This document shows positions 12,169-23,934 of a stretch of DNA of 64,000 bases, piece after piece (position 1 is the stretch's first letter; every line of letters starts with the position of its first letter). A model generated the notes under the pieces. It saw nothing but the letters and a program-made list of their open reading frames with translations, did not search any database and had not been told where the DNA came from. Position numbers and translations under genes: made by a program. Source of the DNA: Mesaphorura yosii (lineage: Eukaryota; Arthropoda; Collembola; Poduromorpha; Tullbergiidae). Location: NCBI GenBank assembly GCA_009869945.1, contig WIXG01000008.1, forward strand, positions 248,001 to 312,000, in the 5' to 3' direction.

Positions 12169-12954
12169 CCCAACAATAAACTAAAAGCGGGGCATGTGTC
12201 TTTTAAAACAGGAGAATAATCGGGACTTAGGACGAAATAGAACAAAATGGTATATTGTAATTGGGCGTGGACTCTGAATGGACGAATTATATTAGAGCAC
12301 TTGAAGCGGTCTGTATTTGAACTAAGAGCATGCGCGTCATCATTTCATTGATTATCTGCCACAAAGCAGGTGAGTTTCACTTAAGAAGACTGCTTACTCA
12401 CATTCATTTCCTGGAAATTTCCTAGTTTGCAAGTATTGCAAACATCATGCCGAATAGTAAGCACTTTCTATCCACTTTGCTAACGTCTGCGTAGTGAACT
12501 TGACAGTCTAATTTTCAAGGTAGATGCGCTACTATGGACTTTGCCCTCAAGCCCACATGCTGTACCGGTCTTGGGCTTGAAGCGCAAAACAATTTTAAAC
12601 TTTTTAACCAGGATTTTTCCACCTGTGTAAAAACAAGATCGTAAAACCAAACAAATTATCGTGTTTACGACGAAAAGTAGTTAATTAGTCAGTCCTGCCA
12701 GTCAATGTCCTGTGATGAGTAAAAAAGCATGAGTTTGAGTTTCAGAATAACTAACTGGTTTTTTGTTTTTATGCTATACTGTCTGGATTGCTGCTGCGCG
12801 CGTGGCTTTTTATTGCACGTGCTAACCTTGAGCGTGAGCCTACAATTAAACTTTGTATATGCACATGCCGGACCTGGCTGAAATGCCACAAGGGTCGCAG
12901 CATGCTATTATTTAATGTAGTCCATTCCAGCCAGTCATTATCCAACCTGTAATC

Positions 12955-14655
12955 ATGGAGTTCACACTAGATTGGTTCACTCTTGCGACGAGTTTGCTTC
13001 TCGTAGTACTTTGCATCTATTTGCTCAGTCAAAGGAAGGCCAGAAACTTTCCACCAGGTAACTTCCAACTTCATATGACTCCGATTGGTATTGGAGTTCC
13101 AGATTACGAATTAGTAACCTTATAGGTCCATGGAGTTTTCCGATTGTTGGGCACCTTCCTTACCTTGGGCACGAACCTTTCCGAGCCGCGATAAAATGGC
13201 TGCCACAGTACGGACCAATCGTTGGACTGAATTTCGGGAGCTATCCGTGTATTTTCATCACTGGTCACAAACTAATTCAAGAGGCACTGGCTGAATCTGC
13301 ATTCGCAGGCAGACCCAAGGTGAAAATTGTCGTTGATCGTGGGGGAGGACAAATTTGTGGTGTAATCTCAACATCAGGGCGCACTTGGCACGAGCAACGG
13401 CGCTTCACACATCGAACACTGCGGGATTTTGGCTTTGGAAGGAAAACAATGGAGACGATCATCCTGACAGAAGTTCAAGACCTTATTGAAAGCCTCAAAC
13501 CAAGTGTGGGAGAGCCGATTTCTACAACCCATGTGTTTAGCATTGCTGTGTTAAATGCTCTCTGGACCATTGTCGTAGGAGAAAGAATTGGACTCGATGA
13601 TCCGGAATTAAATCGAATTAGTCAAGTATTTACTCAGTAAGTTCACTATTAGTTATTCCAGTGACCAATCTCAGAGGATTAACGAATCTTCGACTTGTCT
13701 CTACAGATCGCTTAAGGAAGTCAACGTATTTGCTGTGTTATCAGTATTTATACCATGGCTCTCATACGCTCCGAATTGGATAAGTCATGCGAAGGAATTT
13801 GAGGAAATGTACAAGCCAATTAATGCAATGCTTCAGCCGATCATCGATCAGCATTTTGAGTCTCACATTCCGGGACAACCAAGAGATTTTATTGATGCTT
13901 ACATTGATGAAATGAAGGCGACGACAGATCCGTCCTCAAGTTTTTACATTACAGAAAGTAAGCCAAGGAGTCAATCCATGACGGGTCGAACTTTCTTAAA
14001 TCTATTTCCTGTGTATTGTTTAGGGATGCAGCTGTTAATCACGGTTAATGACTTATTCGTCGCCTCACTTGAAACTACCAGCACAACATTAACATGGGTG
14101 GCTCTACTATTCTCGACCTATCCTGACGTTCAAGAAAAAGTTTCTGCCGAAGTGAAACGTGTCATTGGGACATCGCGACCTCCGTCACTCAGCGATCGAG
14201 ACCAGATGCCGTACACCGAAGCAGCCATTCGTGAGGTCATGCGAAGTCGACCTCTGCTGCCGAATGGAGTCTACCACTCCACAGTTGAAGACGTGCAATT
14301 TCACGGGTACAACATTCCAAAGGATACGATGGTGTTCTACAACATATTCGAAGCCCATTATAATTCCGATTTGTGGGGTGATCCTGAGAACTTCAGACCA
14401 GAAAGATTTTTGTCGAAAGATGGGACGACGGTTGAGAGAAGGGATGGCTTCATGCCATTTAGCACTGGAAAACGAATTTGCCTGGGAGAAAGATTGGCGC
14501 GTGACACTCTGTTCCTTTTCACAGCATCATTTTTCCAAGTTTTTCGCGTTGCTCCTGATCCGAACGGTCCGCCTCCCGACGTGGAGTTCCGTGTCAGAGG
14601 CACGGTCCCGTTTCCTAAACCTCACAAACTCGTGCTGACTCTCCGAGAAGGCTGA
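12955..14655 (+). CDS. Cytochrome P450, CYP2-clan
   Basis: This is a microsomal haem-thiolate monooxygenase; its substrate cannot be inferred. The exons are 12955-13057, 13126-13636, 13707-13957 and 14024-14655, giving 498 residues, full length for the family. Exon 1 encodes the N-terminal membrane anchor and reaches the proline-rich NFPPGPW hinge. Also visible are the WxxxRR-type C-helix (TWHEQRRF), the I-helix ASLETTSTT, the K-helix EVMR (ExxR), FRPERF, and the haem loop FSTGKRICLGE with its Cys ligand. The third intron (13958-14023, 66 bases) is open and in frame, so a retained form would add 22 residues. A poly(A) signal lies at 14774-14779. The gene sits inside the receptor cluster. Confidence 0.93.
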
Positions 14656-15100
14656 TGATGCGAACGAATCGGTGTGTGCCGTCCGGAGCTCAACTGAAGA
14701 TTGTCAATTTTATGATTGCTTGTCATGAGTTATTTCTCCTCTTATTCACATGGTCCTAGGATAATTCACCTTGAATAAATCTTTAATTAAAATAGAGCTT
14801 CTATTGTAATTCAGTGGTGTCTTCTGATACTCTCATGAGTCATGAATATTACCAATGTATTACACCTTCGAAGTTTGAATTAGCTCCACAATGGGGTATT
14901 CAGTAACCACACTCACACGTTTGGGACATGACGTACATTTATTTAGCGCATCCAAATAAACTCGAAAGAGACGCCCGATGAGCTTGAAGAAGCGAAAATT
15001 TAAGGTAATGGGAAGTAAGTTCTTGGAGGTGCAATAATTTCACACATTTCACACGTGCGGTAAAAAGTTAGTTCCGTATTCGTTGCACTTATCCTCTCAC

Positions 15101-16226
15101 TTAGGTTTGAGTACTTTTCCAAGTACTCGTCTCTTCAGCGATTTTCAACTGGAACATGAACATCACGTATGTCATCATGGCCCCACCAATATGTCAAGTG
15201 TAATTTGTAAAATTAAAATGATCAATGCATGACTAGCGTCAGCTACAGCGGTTCGTATCTGGGGTTATGCGTCTTACTAATGGAAATAGTCCGTAATTGA
15301 CATCAAAGAGGTCACAAGCTGTAAGTTTCCATTTCCACTTCAAGATGTGTGCCCAAATCATGTACCTGTGCTCGGTAAACATCCATGCGTTAAATAATTG
15401 GGTCCGAAGCATACGATGAAGAATGTTCTAGAATATTGATATTTAACTTCTTGTGCCAGTTTTGCACTCGTCCTCAGCGAAGTGGATCTTATATTTGATT
15501 TCACTTCCTCCATCTGAATTATTATCGGACAATTTTTAAGTTTGCAAAATTCACGCCTCGTTTTCAACAGAACCCTGAAGCTTACCGTTCTCTTTGCCTG
15601 CTGCTCCAGGCCAGCAATCAGAAACAGCATCACCAGGCCCTCGAACAAACCAAGCATCCTAATGCCAGCGCCTACGAATGTATTTTGCTTAAGTATTAGA
15701 TTGCAGAAACACGTCAAACTCTTTGAGGCTACGAGAAGGATTGGAAATTCAACAAAATCCTTGTAGAGCTAGAAAGCTTGCTGAATCGCTTCAAATTCTT
15801 GAATCCTGCTGCATATGAACGTTCAACTCCTTCAACTTGTCGAGGGTTCGCAGAAATGGGAGAAGTAGTACGCTCGTGACACCAGATTCTCCCAAGTCCG
15901 ATGTTGTTCATTCTGGCAATTATGATTTCAGATGCTGGGTGTCTTTGAAACCATTGAATTTCAGCTTTCATTTCGGCGGTGAAGTATATCGCCTGCAGTG
16001 CCACGAAGATCCAGGCCCAGTAGAACGTGGCACACTTGTAGAATGGGTTCGCGCTCTGGCTGCTGCTGACTCTAACCAGAAACGGAGATGTTGATTGAAC
16101 GCAGCCGGCAATGCAGCTGATGAAGATGAGGGCGGAAAACAATTCGAATTGGAATCTTGCTGAGGTCAATTTGTATTTTGACTTTGCTCCAAGCCTGACA
16201 CCAACGTTATTTCGATTTCCGTTCAA
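15101..16226 (-). pseudogene. Gustatory receptor pseudogene (copy D)
   Basis: The N-terminal block with AGCVQSTSPF and NPFYKCATFYWA is present, as are the 3' exons: LRTSAKLAQE, WKWKLTACDLFDVNYGLFPL, and the last exon with MMTYVMFMFQLKI followed by a stop. Between about 15900 and 15770 the sequence jumps from the second hydrophobic region directly to the segment after membrane span five, in a changed frame. Three or so transmembrane segments are therefore missing. The well-kept last exon suggests a fairly recent loss. It is a paralogue of the intact copy at 10648-12168. Confidence 0.7.
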
Positions 16227-16638
16227 TTATGGGCACTACACGCCACTTGTTTGAACTGCTAGTGCATGGCCGGCAGAATTTCATTTCAACTAAGATCCAA
16301 CTTAATTAAGTTAACTGACATTACGTCGATCAGTTTGATTGATTTAGTGACAGTTCCAAGGTCCAAGGAATTACGCAATGTGAAGACACTGGGCGGAAAT
16401 TTCTGTCAAGCAGGTGTGACCGAACTTTGTACTTATCCACACGATTGTGTAATAATCAGTAATGTGATTGCAATTTATTTAAGTTGGCATTTATTCGAAG
16501 CACATAACGAATGAACGTTTAACGAATTTAAACTTTGTATTCAATCGTATTATCAACACTTAAAACGATTAATAAAACGAGGCACAATAATCTGTTCTTA
16601 AACTTAAAATAGGGTAGTCAGTCTCAGTCTTCAAATTC

Positions 16639-16677
16639 ATCTCTTGAACAAGCCTCTAAAGGGCTTGTTCAAGAGAT
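16639..16677. repeat. Perfect 16-base palindrome
   Basis: ATCTCTTGAACAAGCC at 16639-16654 is followed, after a seven-base loop, by its exact reverse complement at 16662-16677. Perfect stems of this length are not expected by chance in a 64 kb window. It lies just upstream of the receptor relic. No tRNA or protein gene explains it. Confidence 0.8.
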
Positions 16678-16698
16678 AAACTCCACTTCACTTCCAAC

Positions 16699-16812
16699 AT
16701 GCTTCGCAAAAAGCAAAAGTTACATTGGCCTGATCAAATTACACGGCTATTGTCATTTACTGTCGTCATCGGGATGATATCTGGCTGTATTCCATCACCA
16801 GACAAACGATGA
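16699..16812 (+). pseudogene. Gustatory receptor N-terminal relic
   Basis: A 37-codon frame contains LLSFTVVIGMISGCIPSP, which matches the first-membrane-segment pattern LLSxxxxxGxIxGC(I/V)xSxSP of the minus-strand receptor subfamily, then stops at a TGA. Weak similarity may continue downstream in other frames, but I see no other receptor blocks. The relic lies on the opposite strand to its relatives, which implies an inverted partial duplication. Confidence 0.4.
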
Positions 16813-17358
16813 ACATTTACTCCGCTACGTAAGAGAACCATCGCGGTGAAATGGGCAACGCACTTTCACACATGATGCGTAATAGTAGTAGTCGTCAAGG
16901 GTGCTGGCACGGACTTGGACAATTTTACGAATATAAGCGGTTAATATATCTTGGAACCTCAGTGGCATAGTGGTCGATCAGAATAATAGAAATTGAAGTA
17001 GCATCTGTCGTCAACATGAGTGGATAATGTCAAAATGACTTTCACCGAAATTCAGAGCGTCTCTTTTATGTTTAAGGACATGAATGGACAGAGTTGTTCT
17101 GTAGTAAATACTGTACCCATTGTCAAACCTTGTTCCGATCATGTACTTATATGTACATAAATAAAAATTCATATTAAAAGCGCAGGGCATGAGTGAAGTG
17201 ATAGAAGCGCACAAGACACGCTTCAATGTCAAGTTAATTTAAAGCATAAACAGGGAACTGCGTTGTGGTATGCTGCATTGTGCATATCAAATCTAAATCA
17301 GCTAAATGAAGCACAATTAACTGCACCGAAAGCGCACTGAGCAGATCAGAGGCTGGTC

Positions 17359-20300
17359 ATGTCTAGGGTGAACAATCTCACTGGATTCTTTCAGCGTTTT
17401 TGTTCCGTGGCTTCCTTAGCGTGGAATAAAGAAATTGTTCGGCAGACTCCGCCATTCGTGATTTTGGCAGTGACAATGAAGCTATATCAATTATTTACCG
17501 TCCTTCTGCTGAGGTAAGAAAAACACGAAAATATAGTCAATGTTACTATAATTAAGCCGTTGAAACACGGTAAATTGTCACGAAAGGCTTTATGAGAGAA
17601 CTGCAGTATTCGAGTATCCACCGGTCCATCGTGATGAGTCTCACGTTGACATGTACCATGGAGTAAAGGTAGGTGATGTAACTCGGCTTGCATCTTTGCA
17701 AAAACGTTGTATAGCTCTGACTGCCTGATCCTCAGGTTCCTGATCCGTATCACTGGCTAGAAGATTTAGAGTCTCCAGAAACAAAAGCTTTCGTGAAGGC
17801 ACAGAATGAACTGACTGACAGCTACTTGAAGAAATGCCCTTATCATACCAAAATCCGAGAAGGTTTGGAGGAATTGATGAAATACACGAGATATGGAGTG
17901 CCGACTGTAAAAGGAACGCGTTATTTTTCAATGGAAGCAGAGGGGCTGCAAAGCCAGTAGTAAGTGAAACTTTGGAATCTCGCGAAAAACAATGGACCGA
18001 TAGCTGCTGCCTGTGATGACTAACAGTCTTATCACTTGACAGTGTTCTTCAGGTACAAGAAACCTTGTACGGTGAAAAACGGTTGCTTGTGGATCCAAAC
18101 ACAATGAATTCAGACGGCACGACAAGCATTAGTTTCTACAGACCTTCAAACGATGGACAACTATTGGCCTATGGACTGCGAGCCAATGGCTCGGATTGGT
18201 TCACAATACATTTTCTAAATGTGACCAGCGGAGAGAGCCTCCACGATTCACTAGCCAAGACAAAGTTTAGCCCGATGGAGTGGACGAATGATGGGAAGGG
18301 CATTTTTTACACGGTGAGGAGCGAATGCAGTTTGTTTGGCTTTTAAGAATTCGCTCGATTTCTCCACTTTAGAGGTACCTCGACTTGGAAGATGGAAAAG
18401 AGGGTGTGGAGACTGCTGCTGACTTGAACGCCAAGATTTATTATCACGTGTTAGGGACTTCCCAGTCAGAAGATGTGCTGGTGGCAGAATTCCACGAACA
18501 TCCGAGTTGGTCCAGGTGAGAAATCTCCTCGTGAGGTTGGTTCTCAGCACGATTTCATGAACATATTAAATTATATGCGTCATGCAGTTACGTGACAGTT
18601 TCACACGACGGAAAATACTTGATAGTGTTTGTAGAGGAAGGGTTAGCTTCAAATCGAGTGTACTATGTTGAGCTAGACAAATGGATTAACGAAGGGCGAC
18701 AGCCACTCCCCATCCTCTACGCAGTCGTGGACAACTTCGAGGCGAAGTATAGCGTGAGTGTAATGTTTAAGCTGATATTCAATGATTAATGCGAAACTGC
18801 GTTTGCGTTTTAATTAATTCTCATCTGCATTCAGTACGTCACGAACATTGAAAACGTGTTCATCTTCAAGACGAATCGGAAAGCGTCAAACCAACGGCTG
18901 GTTGCCATTAATATATACAATTCTGGTGAGGCGAATTGGGACAATAACTTTGTTCCAGAAGACCCAGACAAAGTGATGAATGATGCTTTGGCAGTTAACA
19001 GGTTAAATACAACATTATATGTTTTAACTTTTGGGCGATTACGCAGATGCTTGAGAGTTTTATCTTGTGCGCATGTAAACGTAGTGATCAGGTCCTGCTG
19101 CTGTACAAAGCGACGGTCCGCGACATCGTCCAACTTCGTGCCCTGAATGATGGCTCCATTCTTTGGACATGGACTCCTGAGTTGGGAACCATTTCCGAGC
19201 CCCGGGGACATCGAGATAGCTCGGAATTTTTCTTCAAATTTGAATCCGTAGTCTCGCCAGGCACAATTTACAGAATTGATTTATCGGACAGAAACTTCTC
19301 ACTCGGGCCACGCGTATGTATTTTGATGTAATAATTATACGATTGGCTAACAATAATGATATGGCCTGAATTACGACTTCTTTCAGCTTGAACCCTACAG
19401 AAAGCTTGAAATAGCTTCTCTTCGGCCTGCGGACTATGCCATTAAGCAAGTATTTTACAAGAGCAAAGATGGGACCAAAATTCCAATGTTTATTGCTCAC
19501 AAGAAGGTTCGCTTCGTAAGGCCAATATCCAAGTACATGATTTATAAATGCCTTGCTTTGGATCCTTAAGGGAATCGACTTGGGGCCAGACACACCGGCT
19601 CTTCTTTATGGATATGGTGGTTTTGAAGCAATCGTTGATCCGTACTTTGATGTGGAGGGTTCGTTCTTAATGAAGAACTTCAATGGTGTCTTTGCGATCG
19701 CCAATATTCGCGGAGGAAAGTAATAAGGCTCTATTATTCAAAGTTCGGGGCAACAGACCTTTGTCATGAGTGGAAAATGCATTTGCTTTCAGTGAGTACG
19801 GCGAAGTTTGGCACGATGGCGGACGATTACTGAAGAAGCAGAACAGCTTTGACGATTTCCAGGCAGCCGCTGAGTACCTAATCACCGAGAACTACACGTC
19901 ATCGCCAAAGTTAACGATAACCGGAAATTCGAACGGCGGGTTGCTAATCGCAGCCTGTATCAATCAGAGGCCCGACTTATTCGGGGCTGCAATTGCGCGA
20001 GTGAGGTAATTAAGCCGAATCTGCAGTCCACAAGTGGCTCAACTTGTGCCCGATAATACATTTTTCGCTTCCTTTCTTTGGATCAGTGTCACAGATATGC
20101 TGAAATTCCACAAATTCACATCTGGGTACGCGTGGACAGACGAATACGGAAGTGCTGACAACGAAACCATGTTCCATTACTTGATGACGTATTCGCCACT
20201 TCATAACGTCCGGATGCCAAGCGATAATCGTACGCAGTACCCAGCAACCCTGGTGATCACGGGAGACCATGATGACAGGGTGGTGCCCAGTCACTCATTT

Positions 20301-20665
20301 AAATTCATTGCTGAATTGCAACATATCGTTGGAAGCAGTGAGCGTCAGGTAATTAGGGCACAATCATAATGCCTTAGCGGTATGAGATCTGCGTTCAGCG
20401 CGCTGAACTGATTTGCTTTCATGCAGACAAATCCACTGCTCCTCAAAACGGACACAAATGTTGGTCATGGTGCTGGGATGCCGACATGGAAAATGGTAAG
20501 ACAAAGACTACAGATAATCATGAATCCATCCAACAATCTTGTTTGTTGGTATTCTATTACTAGGTAGAAGACGAAACCAACGCCTTCTCATTCCTATGCA
20601 AGGCATTGGACTTGAAGTTTATTCCGAACCCGGAGCCAAACGTTGTAGACTACGACTACGATTAA
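17359..20665 (+). CDS. PREP: Prolyl oligopeptidase (family S9A)
   Basis: This serine peptidase cleaves small peptides after proline. Fourteen exons run from 17476-17513 to 20564-20665, giving 754 residues from the Met at 17476. The N-terminal [16 protein letters not shown], the seven-blade propeller and the C-terminal hydrolase domain are all present. The nucleophile Ser (about residue 586) is in GNSNGG, the acid is in DHDDRVVP (about 671-678) and the His is in VGHGAG (about 712). Family members usually start near the YP block at about 710 residues, so this one has an N-terminal extension. A second in-frame ATG at 17359 would add 39 more residues. Exon 7 uses a weak donor, chosen because phase then matches MLESF at 19047. 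A poly(A) signal lies at 20729-20734. Confidence 0.93.
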
Positions 20666-21334
20666 TACTTTTGAATACTTTGATTAATTCATTGTTATCT
20701 TATGAAGATTTCCTGGTTCTGCCAGCACAATAAATTGTATATGATTGGAACTTGTCGGATAAGCGGGCTTTCATTCTGACTCCTCTGACTACGTGTTGAA
20801 TTGAGTTGGGCATGTGCACGAAATACGAGAGCCCACGGACACATTACAGGAGAGGATTTGAGAATGATAAACACATTCACGTGATTATGAGTCGAAGTGG
20901 AATCTCAGAGTAGAGCTGTGGAGTATCTGTTTATGCTTCCTAATGGCAAGATAGCCGAGTTCAGATTCAACTCATCTCGTAATTGTATTAAATTCATTCA
21001 TAAATACAACTTAGTCTAGTCGTGAGTCACAATTCGTGCAAGTTCATTACATTTTCATTGCTCATTTACTGAGGGGAGTTTTCTTTCACTTTATTTGTCG
21101 ACTCGACTCGACACACCACATTCCAACGCATTACGCAGTGCAGTTCGCGGCTGCTGACCCAATTTGGAATTCGATTGTTTCTCCAGAATTGCTTGGAATT
21201 GTAAGTTTATAGTGACTCAGTCTTTCCTTTCATAATTAATGTCATTTAATGATTCATTCATTTTCAGGATCAGGTTTCACATCAATCAATCGTTGTGATC
21301 TTAAACAGCTGCGGTTCAATCAATCATCTAGAAA

Positions 21335-22389
21335 ATGCAAAGTGTGATCAACTCCGTTAAGGGCACAGCGCTTGGTGTTGCCGAATACCTGACACCCATT
21401 CTGAAAGAATCAAAGTTCCAAGAAACTGGTGTGCTGACACCTGAAGAATTTGTTGCTGCTGGGGATCATTTGGTTCACCACTGCCCCACCTGGCAATGGT
21501 CACCCGGAGATGAAACGAGAACCAAGTCGTACTTGCCTAAAGAGAAGCAATTTTTGATTACGAAAAATGTTCCGTGCTACAAAAGGTGCAAGCAGATGGA
21601 ATATGATACTGAGCAGGAGAAGATAATTGACGAGACCGACGACGACGGTGAGGACCGAATTCTATGACTACGAAGAAGATCGAACTATTTAAAGTTGTTC
21701 ATGTTTCTGGTCCGAATCTATTTGTTTCAGGTGGCTGGGTGGATACGCATCATTACGACACGCCTTACCTGGAACAAAAAGTTGTGGAAATGCGCTTGGA
21801 CAATGTGTCAAAGGAGGGCAAGGGTGCTGCTGGTGCAAGTGGTGATAAACCAGCTGCAGCGGAAGCTGAAGACGAAGATGATGATGGACCAGCTGTTGAC
21901 ATGGATGACTTTGTTGCATCAGGGCTTCTCGACCAACAGGACGAGCAAACCATTCATAACTTTGTTCCAGCTTCCTCCGAGATCGCAGCGGCGGCGGGCG
22001 CAGCTGGAGGAACTGCTGGCGAAATAATTCAGACTCGGACGTACGATCTTCACATTACGTACGACAAATTCTATCAAACACCACGGCTTTGGCTGTTTGG
22101 ATACGATGAGGCACGAAAAGTGCTCACGGTCGATCAAATGTACGAAGATGTGAGCCAAGATCACGCAAAGAAGACGGTGACAATGGAGACACATCCACAT
22201 TTGAACTCTGTAATCGCTGCGTCGGTTCATCCGTGCCGTCATGCTGAGGTCATGAAGAAAATCATCCAAACGGTCACTGAAGGCGGAAGGGAACTTGGTG
22301 TCCACATGTATCTTATTATTTTCCTGAAATTTGTTCAAGCTGTGATTCCAACTATTGAATACGATTATACACAAAATTTTTCTCTCTAA
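21335..22389 (+). CDS. ATG3: Autophagy E2-like enzyme ATG3
   Basis: ATG3 is the cytosolic E2-like enzyme that transfers ATG8/LC3 to phosphatidylethanolamine during autophagosome growth. Coding exons are 21335-21647 and 21731-22389, giving 323 residues (usually about 310-320). The N-terminal amphipathic helix, the GGWVDTHH block just after the splice junction, the acidic flexible loop and the catalytic Cys in [14 protein letters not shown] are all visible. The C-terminus ends in a conserved IEYDYT stretch. A 5' untranslated intron (about 21201-21267) precedes the start. A poly(A) signal lies at 22596-22601. The gene converges on FIS1. Confidence 0.95.
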
Positions 22390-22805
22390 AAGTAGAATTC
22401 AAATGGGCGATCATTTCCTCCAATATGGAAAATACCTGGCTATCTTTTCTATTTTTGCTAAATGCTGTCTATTGTAATCTCTCTTAACCATTTACCAAAT
22501 TAACTTCATATCGATTGATCTTAATTGATTGTCTTTTGCCCTTCTGATATTAATAGTTAGTTAATCCACATTGTACTCCATTAGAGCAAGTCTGGAATAA
22601 ATTAAATCTAAAGAATCATTCATTTTTTTTAGTCTGCCTTTGTTCGTTAAGAATCAGATTCAGATTCCTTTTTATTTCTATATTCTACAAAATAATTTGA
22701 ATTAGAATTTTGAGTAGGCTCGATATTTCTATGAACTTAGGCAACTGCGCTCGTTATTATAACCGAGTTCCGTCAAGACTAGGTAACTGTCTTGTCCGAG
22801 CAATT

Positions 22806-23552
22806 CTAATGTCTCTTCAGGAAAGCCATTCCAAGACCAACAAGAGCAGCGCCGGCCAATGCAGCCCCGCCGACGACAGCTGCCCCTTTCAATGCTTCGG
22901 TGTCCATTGCTTTACGAATTTCTTTCTCCAAGTTTTGTGCTTGGCGGTTGCCCGGTTCAGTCTAAGAGTTAAATACAGTTTTGACGTACCAATAAACCAA
23001 TTAGAACCACACCAGATCAGTGACGCCGTACTCCAGTGAGAAACTTACCTGAAGTAGGATTTTCACATGCTTAAGGGCCTCGTTATAATTCTTGAGTCTT
23101 GCATGGGCTGTAGCCAAATAATAGAAGCAGTCACGACGGCAAGGTTTATTGGAGGCATCTGCCTCTTCTAAGGTACTTGCAGTTCTGTTGCCTGCGAATT
23201 CGAACATTGCTATCAGATTCTTAAGTTTCTTTCTTTCTTCCTGACCTTCTGAATCAATCCGAAGTGTGTGTATACTTACCTTTAACCAGCTCCTCCAAAA
23301 AGAGAATGCCTTTCTTTACATCCGAATTAAGTCTTGATCGAACCAAACAACAAGCATATTGGAATGTTGTGTTTGGAGTGGCTTCACCTGTTGCGTGTTC
23401 ATCATTAAACTTCCTTTCGAACTCCTGTGAGAAAAGTTCAGAGAATTTAGTAAATTAAGACACGTATAAATAAATGTGAAACCTGATTTAGTGATTACCT
23501 GTAGAAAGTCGTCTGCGACAAATGCAGTGAGCGCTTCAGAAGCGTCTGCCAT
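22806..23552 (-). CDS. FIS1: Mitochondrial fission 1 protein
   Basis: FIS1 is a tail-anchored adaptor of the mitochondrial and peroxisomal outer membrane that takes part in fission and mitophagy. The four exons are 23552-23499, 23424-23280, 23191-23049 and 22961-22806, giving 165 residues. The TPR-like bundle is recognisable by FQYACCLVRSR, GILFLEELV, YYLATAHARLKNYNEAL and EPGNRQAQNLE. A C-terminal glycine- and alanine-rich membrane segment ends in LKRH. It is slightly longer than the typical 150 residues. All phases agree. Confidence 0.93.
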
Positions 23553-23934
23553 TATCAATTAAATCAGTTAGACACTGACCGGGGATCGTTGTAATTTTAC
23601 AAGCAAAAATATTATCAAGAGTTATAGAAAATTTGAATTTAGTAGCTACAAGATAACGAATCAATTTCGGTATGCAGTATTATGCACCAATGCAGTGTTA
23701 TCTTTCGTCATTCAAAAGCTCGACTTTCCTGTTCTCATTGTGAGATTTTCAACTTTATGAGTCATCGAGTTTACAGAAGAAGCATGTGATCACGTCGTAG
23801 CCAAAACTGACTTCTAACACGTCATCGATTCCTCTCCTTCGTCAGGTCAGTGAATTGTCGAATGTACCTGGAATGTTCCAGGGATGGAAATGGAAACGAG
23901 AAGTGGAAGTTTATTTATAACACGTTTATTGTAT

